A stretch of 26,497 bases of DNA from Massilia sp. UBA2604. GTDB lineage: Bacteria; Pseudomonadota; Gammaproteobacteria; Burkholderiales; Burkholderiaceae_D. The translations under genes were made by a program, and so were the position numbers. Numbering within the stretch: the stretch's first letter is position 1; every line of letters starts with the position of its first letter. Under the pieces are notes generated by a model. That model was not told the DNA's origin and ran no database searches. It saw nothing but the letters and a program-made list of their open reading frames with translations. The stretch is taken from NCBI GenBank assembly GCA_002339265.1, contig DDKG01000342.1:1-26497 (forward strand), read 5' to 3'. Below are positions 14,632-24,385 of the stretch, piece by piece.

Positions 14632-15495
14632 CTATGCATACGGGACAAGCGGCCGCATCGTCCCCGCGTGAGGGAATTTCCCATGGCGGTAAGCGGCGTA
14701 ATAGCCGGCCAGTTCTTCGGTGGAGCCGGCGATGAAGGGACCTTTCGCCACCACCGCGATGTTCTGCGGCTGGCCCGCATACAGCAGCAGACGCGCGCCA
14801 TCGTCGCCCGCGCGCAGGCCAATCACACTGTCGCCATCGACCATCGGCGCCGTCCAGCCGACCATGCCTGTGGCAAGCTTCGCGGCCGTGACGCCGGCTT
14901 CTACCTCGCCATCGATCACCACCACGAAGGCGTTGTACGAGGCGGGAATATACGCTGCAAAGGCCGCCCCCGGCGCGAGGCGGATGTCTATCAGGGTCAC
15001 CGGGACCGCATTCAATGTCGGCGCCGCAGCGCTGCCCGACTTGCCGCTGTAGACCGTTGCCACGACGCCCGGCTCGGCGTGCACCGGCATGCTGGCGCGG
15101 CGCAAGACCTGCACCCGCGGCGGCATATTGCGCTGGGCCTCGGGCAGGATCAGCCACAGCTGGAACAGGCGCATGCCGGTGGACACCACCGTGTTTTCGG
15201 CATGGACGATGCCGCTGCCGGAGGTCATCCATTCAACGTCGCCTTCGTCCAGCCGCCCACCGGTATCTTCCATCGTACCGTTCAGCATGAAGGTAACGGT
15301 CTCGAGGCCGGCATGGGGGTGGGCCTCGCCAAAACCGCCGCCCTGCGTGATGTGGTCGTCGGCCATCAGGAAGAACGGATCGGTAGCGGGCAGGTCGCCG
15401 GGCGCCACCACCAGGGCGGCCTTGTGCCGCTCGCCGTCAAAGCCCGGACCCAGTGGGGGAATGCTGGTGACACGGTCGATCGTTCGTTCGAACAT
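14632..15495 (-). CDS. Pirin family protein
   Basis: The product is 287 aa with the two-cupin pirin layout. The metal site is complete: HPH at residues 59-61 (EAHPHAGLETVTFML) and HAE at 98-100 (SGSGIVHAE), giving three His and one Glu for an iron-type metal. The segment RLFQLWLILPEAQRNMPPRVQ is also typical. Bacterial pirins are cytosolic; some have quercetinase activity and others act as redox-sensitive cofactors, so the reaction here is undetermined. The start at 15495 is chosen because GAGGAGAAA lies just upstream. It sits 78 nt after the second AraC gene and 6 nt before the first. A -10-like GATAAT occurs upstream on the minus strand in the 78-nt gap. Confidence 0.93.
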   Translation of the reverse strand: MFERTIDRVTSIPPLGPGFDGERHKAALVVAPGDLPATDPFFLMADDHITQGGGFGEAHPHAGLETVTFMLNGTMEDTGGRLDEGDVEWMTSGSGIVHAENTVVSTGMRLFQLWLILPEAQRNMPPRVQVLRRASMPVHAEPGVVATVYSGKSGSAAAPTLNAVPVTLIDIRLAPGAAFAAYIPASYNAFVVVIDGEVEAGVTAAKLATGMVGWTAPMVDGDSVIGLRAGDDGARLLLYAGQPQNIAVVAKGPFIAGSTEELAGYYAAYRHGKFPHAGTMRPLVPYA

Positions 15496-15573
15496 TGCTT
15501 TCTCCTCGTGGTTCGGCGTGACCATTATCTTTGGCTGCCAGAACGCTATCCAGACACGAAAGTGGTGATATTT

Positions 15574-16449
15574 CTAAGCCAGCTTATCTTGCCGCCATGC
15601 CGCTGGCGTGGCGCCCGTCATCTTGCGGAAGGTGCGGCCGAAGTGCACCGCATCCGCGAAACCAGTGGCCAGGGCGACTTCCTCCAGGCAGCCATTGGTG
15701 TCCAGCAGCAGGTTCTTGGCGCGCTCGACACGCGCCTGCAACTGCCACTGATACGGCGCCAGCCCGGTCGACGCCTTGAAGGCGCGGCAGTAGTGCGATT
15801 GCGACAAGCCGGCCAGTTCGGCGAGCGCCGCGAGTTCGACCCGCGCCGGCATCTTGACCTCGAGATAGCCCATCGCATCCTTGAGCTGGATCGCCGAGAG
15901 CCCGGACTGGCTGCCTTTGGTCTCCCTGGGCCGTTCGAACAGCGTTGCCGCGATCGCCGCCGTGAGCGAGTCGCCGTACAGCTGGGCGGTGGGATCGGGG
16001 TTGCCGATCGCGTCGGTCAGCAAGCCTATCAAGGTCCACAGGCGGTCATCCGAAAAGCGGAACCGGGGAACGTCGATCACGCGCAGCGAATCGGCGATTC
16101 CCAGGCGCTCCTGGAGCAGGTTCGCATCGAAGCTGATCGTCGCACACTTGAGGTAGCGCGCATCCGCCGAGTGCACCCACAGCGCCATGTCCGCCGGCGC
16201 GATATACAGGGGCCGCGGCTTGTAGGCGTGGGGATTCGGTGTGTCGGGCGCCAGCCTGGCCTCGATGTAATCCTGGCCGACTTCTTCGAGCTGGGCGCCA
16301 AGCCAGGTCAGTGCTTCATCGCGCTCCACCGGAAACAGGATGCGGCCGGTGCAGGTGTACTCGTGCCGCTCGACGTGCACGCCATTCCAGCAATGGTTGG
16401 CGGACGTCAGCCTGGCGACGTTCTCGGGAAGTTCATGTGCATTTGACAT
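15574..16449 (-). CDS. AraC-family transcriptional regulator (copy 2)
   Basis: The product is 291 aa, the same length as the copy at 13750-14625 and alignable to it without gaps. The DNA-binding part is nearly identical (LAALAELAGLSQSHYCRAFK and ATGFADAVHFGRTFRKMTG). The N-terminal half differs most, for example around residues 12-30 and 38-52, so the two may recognise similar DNA but different signals. I take the ATG at 16449, which has GGTGA five bases upstream; an in-frame ATG at 16461 overlaps the porin stop codon. The porin gene ends 5 nt before this start, so it is likely the last gene of the amidohydrolase-porin transcript as well as a neighbour of the pirin gene. Confidence 0.92.
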   Translation of the reverse strand: MSNAHELPENVARLTSANHCWNGVHVERHEYTCTGRILFPVERDEALTWLGAQLEEVGQDYIEARLAPDTPNPHAYKPRPLYIAPADMALWVHSADARYLKCATISFDANLLQERLGIADSLRVIDVPRFRFSDDRLWTLIGLLTDAIGNPDPTAQLYGDSLTAAIAATLFERPRETKGSQSGLSAIQLKDAMGYLEVKMPARVELAALAELAGLSQSHYCRAFKASTGLAPYQWQLQARVERAKNLLLDTNGCLEEVALATGFADAVHFGRTFRKMTGATPAAWRQDKLA

Positions 16450-16454
16450 ATCGA

Positions 16455-17819
16455 TCACCATCGGTACTGGGCGCCGACGCTGATGAAGCTCAGCGCATCG
16501 TCGGCGCCGCTCTCGCGCAGGAATGCCCCTGGCTTGCCATAGGCGACGACCGCCGTCGACGACCAGCCCCGGCCCAGGGTCCAGGTGGCGCCGAGCGATG
16601 CGATGGTCGCCACGTAACGCGCACGGCTGTCGCCAACGGGCCCGATCAGCATGCCGTTGGGAGCATACACGCCGTCGCGGGTGCTGTGGCGCCAGAAGAA
16701 ATCGAGGCTCGCGTTCAGCTGGACACCGGGCGCGAGCTGCATGCTCAGCGCCGGATGGACGTTGAAGAAGTTGCGCGGCCCGAGCGTCGCTTCGTCGCCA
16801 AAATAATTCCCGCGCGGGTAGATGGGATTGAGGGTGCCGAGGCGGTCGTCGTCGGGATTCTTGTCGCCGCTGGCGATGGCAAGGAGCAGCCCCACCCGCG
16901 GCCTGCCGGCCACGCCACCGAAGGTGTAGCCGGTGTCGGTGGCGACCGACCAGGCGCGAATATCGGCGTCGCCAAAGTGGCCGCCCTGCACGGCGAATTC
17001 CCAGTTCCAGTCCCAGGCTGCATTGTCGCCGAACAGGCGGGTGCCGACCATCCAGCGGCGTTCGTGCGCCTGGCCCTGGACGAAGCGGGCCACGGTGTCT
17101 TCATAATGCAGGACGTAGAGGTCCAGGGAAGTAAGACCGCCGGTACGGGTCGCGTAGACGGCGCGCAGCGCCTGGGTCGGCGACTGGACGTCGTCGAAGC
17201 TGCCTGGAAGGTTCTGGCGTGGCGCCGCGGCGAAGGCGTCGACGCGCCAGGCGCCGCCCACCGCATAGGCGCGGACGGCTTCGAAGCTGCGCCGCACGTT
17301 CGGACCCTCGCGGGCGTCGATCATGCGTCCCGATCCGAACTGCAGTTCCTGGATGCCGGCCCGGATACCAACGCGGCCTTCACTATCCGCTCCCGACTGC
17401 CATTCGACGAACAGGTTGGTGGGATCGAGCCGGTTCTCGTCCACCGGGGAAGGGCCTGCGGCGCGGCCATTGGTATAGGAGCTGGCCAGCTGGGCGAAGC
17501 CGCGCCAGTGTTCTCCCAGGCGCAGGTCGGCGAAGATCGAACTGCGCTGCTGCAGCACGCCCCAGCGGTCCTCCTGCCCCAGTCCATAACGCGGATTGCC
17601 GGTGTGCTCGTAGCGCAGGCGCAGGTCGCCGCCGAGGCTCAGGCGCACGTGATCCGCGATCGGGCGGTCCTTCCAGCATGCGGCGCGGCTGCCGCCCTCG
17701 GCGCATGCCTGGCGCTGGGCCTTGACGTCGTCGTCGAAGCGCAAGGGACGGATTTGAGCCAGCGCGGCGTCGGCCACCAGCAGCAGGGAAAGGCCGAGCC
17801 AGGCCGCGCGCACATTCAC
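16455..17819 (-). CDS. Alginate-export-type outer-membrane porin
   Basis: The product is 454 aa. A signal peptide is visible (AAWLGLSLLLVADAALA, cleavage near residue 21). The remainder alternates in the way expected of beta strands and ends with an aromatic residue (AQYRW), as outer-membrane barrels do. Family features of the alginate-export domain include DLRLRYEHTGN (about residue 65), LDPTNLFVEWQ and PIYPRGNYFGDEATLGPRNF. Such proteins form channels for anionic or aromatic compounds, not only alginate. No alginate genes are near. The start is GTG, either at 17819 (1 nt from the amidohydrolase stop) or at 17813; neither has a strong ribosome-binding site, so coupled translation is likely. 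It probably lets the substrate of the amidohydrolase into the periplasm (inference). Confidence 0.88.
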   Translation of the reverse strand: MNVRAAWLGLSLLLVADAALAQIRPLRFDDDVKAQRQACAEGGSRAACWKDRPIADHVRLSLGGDLRLRYEHTGNPRYGLGQEDRWGVLQQRSSIFADLRLGEHWRGFAQLASSYTNGRAAGPSPVDENRLDPTNLFVEWQSGADSEGRVGIRAGIQELQFGSGRMIDAREGPNVRRSFEAVRAYAVGGAWRVDAFAAAPRQNLPGSFDDVQSPTQALRAVYATRTGGLTSLDLYVLHYEDTVARFVQGQAHERRWMVGTRLFGDNAAWDWNWEFAVQGGHFGDADIRAWSVATDTGYTFGGVAGRPRVGLLLAIASGDKNPDDDRLGTLNPIYPRGNYFGDEATLGPRNFFNVHPALSMQLAPGVQLNASLDFFWRHSTRDGVYAPNGMLIGPVGDSRARYVATIASLGATWTLGRGWSSTAVVAYGKPGAFLRESGADDALSFISVGAQYRW

Positions 17820-17820
17820 T

Positions 17821-19635
17821 TTACTTGGCCTGGTAATAGCCGCCGAAGTGCTTGATCGGCGACCAGGCGGGCAGGATCTCGGGCAGTTTTGGCGTCAGCG
17901 CCTGGTAGTCCTGGCTGCCGTACACCACACGGCCATCCATGATGGTCAGGACCGAGCCGATGGATTTGATCTGCGATTCGGGCACCGTGAAGTAGTCCCG
18001 GTCCAGCAGCGCGAAGTCGGCGAGATAGCCGGGAGCGATCATGCCCATCTCCGACTCGGTGCTGGTGAACCATGCCGCCTTGCGCGTGAACAGTCCCAGC
18101 GCTTCGGCGCGCGTCAGGCGATTGTCCTTGGCCAGGATTTCAGCGCCGGAGATCGATTTACCCGACACCATCCAGCTGATGCCGATCCACGGATTGAACG
18201 AGGCCGCGCGGAATGCGTCGGTGGTCATGGCCAGCGGCACGCCGCTGTCGACGAGGTGGCGCAGGCGCGGGGTCTGCAGGGCCTTCTCGCGGCCGTGGGT
18301 CTTGACGAAGCTGTCGCCGTGCATGGCCATCTTGGTGTCCAGCGCGATGCCGCCGCCCAGCGCCTTCACCCTGGCGATGTTCGCGGGGCTGATGGTCTCG
18401 GCGTGCTCCAGGCTCCAGCGCAGGCCGTCGAGCGGCGTCTTTTTGTTGAGCTCTTCGAGCGCATCGAGGAATGGCGTGATGTTCTCGTCGTAGGTGATGT
18501 GCTCGCGGAAGGGAATGCGGCGCTCGACCAGCTTGGAAATATCACGCTCCACCAGCTGGCGCATCTTGGCCGGCTCGATGACGAGCGTCGGACGGTCGAA
18601 GTTCTCGTGATCGTGCACCTCGACCGACAGCAGCTCGCCGGCGCCCTGGTAGGAGAAACCATGGTCCAGGTGCGGGTGCAGGTTATGCCCGGGACCGATC
18701 GGCGCCGTTTTCGTGATCGCCGTGATCTGCGCGTCCACCACGTTGAAGTCGGCGCCTTCGCCGAACTGGATGTCCATGAACGGCATGCGGATATTGAGGC
18801 GGTTGTCGCGGGCCAGGGCGTCCACGGTGGGCACGGCCTTGGGATAGCCGCGGAAACCCGTCCCGGCATCGACGATGGAGGTGATCCCGACGCGGTTGAG
18901 CGTGTGGACGATCTGGACCAGCGAGCTGACCTCTTCCTCGCGGGAGAGCTGCGGGACCATGGTTTCCATGGCGATGAAGGTAAACGTGTAGCCCTCGACC
19001 ACGCCGGTGTAGCGGCCTTGCGCGTCCCTCTCCAGCACGGTGCCTGGCAGATTCGGGAACTTGTCGGTGCCCACGCCGAAAGCATCCATCGCCTGCTGGT
19101 TCATGAAGGCGCGGTTGTAGGCATACTGCACGATCAGCGGGCGATTGGGGACGGCCTTGCGCAGTTCGTCCATCGTAGGGTAGCGGTTCTCCTTGAACTG
19201 GTAGGGAGACCAGCCGCCAACCACCTTCACCCACTGGCCTTCCGGCGTGCGCCTGGCTTGCTCTCCGAGCATCGCCAGGGCCTCGCGCAAGGTCGGCACG
19301 CCGTCCCAGCGCAAGGTGTAGTTGTATCCGAGCTCGTTGAGCACGTGAGTATGGGCGTCGATGATGCCCGGGATGAGGCGGCGGCCGCGCGAATCGATGA
19401 TCTTCGTGTTGGCGGTTTTCAGGCCCAGGATCTCGGCATCGGTGCCGACCGAATAGATGCGGCCGTTCTTGACGGCCACGGCGGACGCTGAAGGTTGGGC
19501 TGGATTGCCGGTATGGATCTTGGCGTTATGGACGATCAGGTCGGCGCCGGGCGTTTCTTGCGTGGCTTGGGCGTAGGCGTTGGCCAGGCCGGCCGCGAGC
19601 ATGCATCCCATCAAGATTAATCGTTTCACTTTCAT
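17821..19635 (-). CDS. Exported amidohydrolase (YtcJ/AepA-like metal-dependent hydrolase)
   Basis: The product is 604 aa. Residues 1-23 are a signal peptide (MKVKRLILMGCMLAAGLANA...AQA), so it acts in the periplasm. The TIM-barrel amidohydrolase core has the metal motif HTH at residues 95-97 within IPGIIDAHTHVLN, a later His in LRWSLEHAETI, and Asp in MTTDAFRAASFNPW; the C-terminal GYLADFALLDRDYF segment closes the small beta-sandwich. Substrates of this family are varied (amides, ureides, some esters) and cannot be read from sequence. The ATG at 19635 is only one base after GGGGA; the GTG two codons later has better spacing and may be the real start. The porin starts 1 nt after its stop codon. 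Confidence 0.87.
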   Translation of the reverse strand: MKVKRLILMGCMLAAGLANAYAQATQETPGADLIVHNAKIHTGNPAQPSASAVAVKNGRIYSVGTDAEILGLKTANTKIIDSRGRRLIPGIIDAHTHVLNELGYNYTLRWDGVPTLREALAMLGEQARRTPEGQWVKVVGGWSPYQFKENRYPTMDELRKAVPNRPLIVQYAYNRAFMNQQAMDAFGVGTDKFPNLPGTVLERDAQGRYTGVVEGYTFTFIAMETMVPQLSREEEVSSLVQIVHTLNRVGITSIVDAGTGFRGYPKAVPTVDALARDNRLNIRMPFMDIQFGEGADFNVVDAQITAITKTAPIGPGHNLHPHLDHGFSYQGAGELLSVEVHDHENFDRPTLVIEPAKMRQLVERDISKLVERRIPFREHITYDENITPFLDALEELNKKTPLDGLRWSLEHAETISPANIARVKALGGGIALDTKMAMHGDSFVKTHGREKALQTPRLRHLVDSGVPLAMTTDAFRAASFNPWIGISWMVSGKSISGAEILAKDNRLTRAEALGLFTRKAAWFTSTESEMGMIAPGYLADFALLDRDYFTVPESQIKSIGSVLTIMDGRVVYGSQDYQALTPKLPEILPAWSPIKHFGGYYQAK

Positions 19636-19753
19636 TCCCCAGTTGTGGATTTGTAAGCGCACCGCGCTTCGCCGGCTTCGGTCTTCGTGCCGGATTCGGC
19701 AGCGGTGCGTATTGATGGGGAAAGAGGTTACCGACACGGTCCAGCACAGTCAC

Positions 19754-19788
19754 TGATCGTTTTTGCTGTTCGTAGTACAAATCGATCA
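19754..19788. promoter_or_regulatory. Dyad between the SnoaL-like and amidohydrolase genes
   Basis: TGATCG (19754-19759) and CGATCA (19783-19788) form an inverted repeat with A/T-rich extension of the arms, around a loop of about 20 nt. It lies in the 199-nt gap before the amidohydrolase gene. It could be an operator for a separate promoter or a processing hairpin between the two genes. No promoter is convincing in this gap. Confidence 0.3.
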
Positions 19789-19834
19789 TTGTGTGAACTG
19801 TCGCCATTCCATGTTTTGTGCGCCGGTCGGATAA

Positions 19835-20452
19835 TTATTCGGTCTTGCCGACTTTGAACGCCGGTGCATTCGGATCGGTCTTCACCGTCCAGCTGCCACT
19901 CTGCCTGAATGATGCGGCCGAGGCGTAGGTATCTTCCATGAACTGGAAATACTGGATCTGCCCGTTCCTGACTTTCGCAAGAATGGAGAAAGGCGAAGTG
20001 AAGGTGGTGCCGACGGCCACGGAGCGGTAGGTGAACTTGCCGAATACGGCGACGTTTTCCCCGGTACCGAATATATCGGTCACCTGGAAGTCCTCGATCT
20101 TCCAGTAGGTAGCAACCCGCGAGAAGGTGTCGCTGAAACCTGCCGGACCTTTGGACGTGCCGGCCCAGGGCTCGATCTGCTTCAACTCCGGATTACTGAA
20201 GTTGAGTGAAACGTAGGTTGCGTCGGGTGCGACCAGGCGCTTTGCTGCCGGGCCAACCTTGTCCGGGGCGGTATTGGCGAGGAACTCTTTAACGACGCTG
20301 ATCGGCTCGCGGGAAGTTGCGGAGGTGGACTGTGCCGCAGCCGACACGTGAATCAGCAGCGTGCCGGCGCCAACAACAGCGCTTGCAAGCGACATGAGGA
20401 GCGCCGCGACTGCGCGACGCGGGTTGGCCGCAGGATTGATGGTGAATTTCAT
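19835..20452 (-). CDS. Exported SnoaL-like / NTF2-fold protein
   Basis: The product is 205 aa. Residues 1-41 are a long signal peptide with a twin Arg (NPRRAVAALLMSLASAVV, then SAAAQ), so export, possibly by the Tat route, is likely. Residues about 48-185 fit a SnoaL-like NTF2 fold: ISVVKEFLAN, LVAPDATYVSLNF, WKIEDFQVTDIF, NVAVFGKFTYRS and IQYFQFMEDTYAS. Members include small-molecule isomerases, cyclases and binding proteins, so the reaction is open. The ATG at 20452 is chosen over the one at 20458 because AAAGGA then has correct spacing. It is the first gene after a sigma-54 promoter and faces the aromatic-sensor regulator, which very probably controls it. Confidence 0.8.
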   Translation of the reverse strand: MKFTINPAANPRRAVAALLMSLASAVVGAGTLLIHVSAAAQSTSATSREPISVVKEFLANTAPDKVGPAAKRLVAPDATYVSLNFSNPELKQIEPWAGTSKGPAGFSDTFSRVATYWKIEDFQVTDIFGTGENVAVFGKFTYRSVAVGTTFTSPFSILAKVRNGQIQYFQFMEDTYASAASFRQSGSWTVKTDPNAPAFKVGKTE

Positions 20453-20495
20453 TCGCATTCCTTTCGATATTGATTGAACGGTCTGCCTGGGTATT

Positions 20496-20511
20496 TGCAA
20501 GCGCTGTGCCA
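20496..20511 (-). promoter_or_regulatory. Sigma-54 (-24/-12) promoter for the SnoaL-like gene
   Basis: On the minus strand the sequence is TGGCACAGCGCTTGCA. It has the -24 element TGGCAC, five bases, and the -12 element TTGCA, differing from the consensus TGGCACG-N4-TTGCW at one position. It would start transcription near 20485, giving a leader of about 33 nt with a good ribosome-binding site before the ATG at 20452. The divergent neighbour is a sigma-54 activator, which strongly supports function. Confidence 0.85.
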
Positions 20512-20666
20512 GCGCGCGCATTTCGCCCGGTCTGCTGCAGTGCGGTGATCGTTTTCATCTAGCGGCATCAAGCCGAAGGGGTGAAACTGATGCGATGCAG
20601 CGGAGAAGTGGACGGCAAGCTGCTGTTCACCATTTGGTCATCCGGCCTTTTACCCAGACGCGTGAA

Positions 20667-20682
20667 TTGATGAAATGATTAA
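20667..20682. promoter_or_regulatory. Candidate upstream activator binding site
   Basis: TTGATGAAATGATTAA matches 13 of 16 positions of the palindrome TTGATCAATTGATCAA that I recall for XylR/DmpR sites. It is about 180 bp upstream of the predicted sigma-54 start and overlaps the regulator's own start codon, as would suit looping activation and self-repression. Its dyad symmetry is imperfect and no second site was found. Confidence 0.3.
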
Positions 20683-22375
20683 ATTCCCTGAAGACCTGGA
20701 TTTACGACGCCTCATCCGTTTTTCGCCGGACGACGGTTCCATCTGGCTATCCGAAAGCCGCATGCTGTTGCTGCATGCGGCCTCGCTGGGCGGTATGCGC
20801 GAAGAGATGATGAATTCGGTCGGCCGGGAATTCACCCGGCGCGTGTTCACACGCATGGGTTTTGCCTCAGGCACGCGCGACGCCGAGCTGGCTCGCAAGA
20901 TCCGCGGGAATCTGTCGATCGAAGAGGCGTTCGCGACCGGCCCGCAGATGCATATGCTCGAGGGCGGGGTGCAGGTGATACCGGTGCATAGTCATATGGA
21001 CGTCGCCAGAGGCGAGTTCGATGGAAAGTATATCTGGCGCAATTCGTGGGAAGCCGAGGCGCATGTCAATGCGTTCGGCCCGCAGCAGGAGGCCGTCTGC
21101 TGGAGCTTGATTGGCTATGCTTCCGGCTATACCTCGGCCTTCATGGGGCGATTCATTTTGTTCAAGGAGACAAAATGCGTCGGCTGCTGCGACGACGAAT
21201 GCAGGATTGTCGGCAGGCCGGTGGAGGAATGGCCGGATGCGCAGGACCATATGGCGTACTTCGAACCCGAGTCGATCATGTCCCAGTTGCTGGAGCTGTC
21301 GTCGCAGGTCGAAGTCTTGCGCAGCAGCTTGAAAGCCAACCGCGGCCTGGAGGGCATGGTCGGCGAGTCGCCCAGTTTCCGGCAGGCCTGTCACCTGGTG
21401 GAGAAGGCCGCCGAGACCAATGTCACCGTGCTGCTGTCCGGCGAAACCGGCGTCGGCAAGGAACGCTTTGCGCGCGCGATTCATCGCCAGAGCCGGCGCG
21501 CGGATAAACCCTTCGTCACGATCAACTGCGCCGCCCTGCCGCACGATCTGATCGAGGCGGAACTGTTCGGCGTGGAAAAGGGAGCCTATACCGGGGCGGC
21601 GAGTTCACGCGCGGGCAAGTTCGAACGTGCCGACGGCGGAACCCTTCTCCTCGACGAGCTCGGTGAGTTGCCGCTGGCCTCGCAAGCCAAGCTGCTGCGC
21701 GCGCTGCAGGAAGGCGAGATCGAACGGCTCGGTGACGACCGTCCGCGCAAAGTTGACGTGCGCATCATTGCCGCCACCAACGTCGACCTGCCGCAGGCCG
21801 TGAAGGAGGGACGCTTCCGGGCGGATTTGTACTATCGCATCAGCGTTTATCCGATTTTGATCCCGCCGCTGCGCGAACGTCGCAGCGATATTCCCTCGCT
21901 GGTTTCGACCTTGATCGAGAAATTCTCTGCGCTGCATGAGAAGCGCATTGCTGGCGTGACCGACCAGGCGATGCAGGCTTTGCTTGCGTATGGTTGGCCA
22001 GGTAATGTGCGCGAGCTGGGGAATGTGATCGAACGGGGTGTCATCCTGGCTGCGCAAGGGGATTGGATCGAATGCAGGGATTTGTTTCCGAATTTTGTCG
22101 TTCCGGATGTGGAGCGGGTCGCCGTCGACAAGACGGGCGCTCTTGCGGATCAGGGGCACGAACAGGAAGGCTTGTTGTGCGAGCAGATTCTTGCCAGCGG
22201 AATGGCGCTTGGGGATGTGGAGAGCATGGTGCTGCGGCAGGCGGTTGCGTGCTGCAAGGGGAATTTGTCTGCTGCTGCCCGGCTGCTTGGAATTACCCGG
22301 CCTCAGCTCAGTTATCGGTTGAAGCGATGCGAGATCGAGAGTGCGGAGGCGGTAGGGAGTGACGCAGGAGGCTAG
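20675..22375 (+). CDS. Sigma-54-dependent activator of the XylR/DmpR/MopR aromatic-sensor class
   Basis: The product is 566 aa. The XylR-N and V4R sensor region (about 10-190) is followed by a short linker helix, the AAA+ domain (about 228-455) and a Fis-type helix-turn-helix (about 516-551, NLSAAARLLGITRPQLSYRL). Compared with MopR at a constant offset of 13, the zinc ligands are all kept (Cys142, Glu165, Cys168, Cys176), and so are the phenol-contacting His93 and Trp121. In the AAA+ domain Walker A is GETGVGKE (256-263), the sigma-54 contact loop is GAYTGA (303-308, Tyr in place of the usual Phe), and Walker B is LLLDELGE. Binding of a phenol-like compound should release ATPase activity. 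It diverges from the SnoaL-like gene. No strong ribosome-binding site precedes the ATG. Confidence 0.93.
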   Translation: MIKFPEDLDLRRLIRFSPDDGSIWLSESRMLLLHAASLGGMREEMMNSVGREFTRRVFTRMGFASGTRDAELARKIRGNLSIEEAFATGPQMHMLEGGVQVIPVHSHMDVARGEFDGKYIWRNSWEAEAHVNAFGPQQEAVCWSLIGYASGYTSAFMGRFILFKETKCVGCCDDECRIVGRPVEEWPDAQDHMAYFEPESIMSQLLELSSQVEVLRSSLKANRGLEGMVGESPSFRQACHLVEKAAETNVTVLLSGETGVGKERFARAIHRQSRRADKPFVTINCAALPHDLIEAELFGVEKGAYTGAASSRAGKFERADGGTLLLDELGELPLASQAKLLRALQEGEIERLGDDRPRKVDVRIIAATNVDLPQAVKEGRFRADLYYRISVYPILIPPLRERRSDIPSLVSTLIEKFSALHEKRIAGVTDQAMQALLAYGWPGNVRELGNVIERGVILAAQGDWIECRDLFPNFVVPDVERVAVDKTGALADQGHEQEGLLCEQILASGMALGDVESMVLRQAVACCKGNLSAAARLLGITRPQLSYRLKRCEIESAEAVGSDAGG

Positions 22376-22407
22376 CCCTTCGCACCGGCGTATTGGCTGG
22401 CACACGC

Positions 22408-22446
22408 CCCCTCTGTGGCGAACTTGATCAGTTCGCCACAGAGGGG
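22408..22446. terminator. Perfect 16-bp stem-loop between converging genes
   Basis: CCCCTCTGTGGCGAAC (22408-22423) pairs perfectly with GTTCGCCACAGAGGGG (22431-22446) around the 7-nt loop TTGATCA. It lies 33 nt after the activator stop codon and 20 nt after the glmS stop codon on the other strand, so it can serve both. Neither side has a T run, so intrinsic termination is not certain; transcript stabilisation is an alternative. Confidence 0.6.
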
Positions 22447-22466
22447 TGGTTTGCGCTGCCGACCTC

Positions 22467-24296
<1,830 letters not shown>

Positions 24297-24385
24297 GGCT
24301 GACCTCTCATAGTAGAAAACTGTTAAGTCTTATCGTAGAGCAATCGTAGTGAAATATGCTTACAGTGTGCGGACAGATTTGTTAG

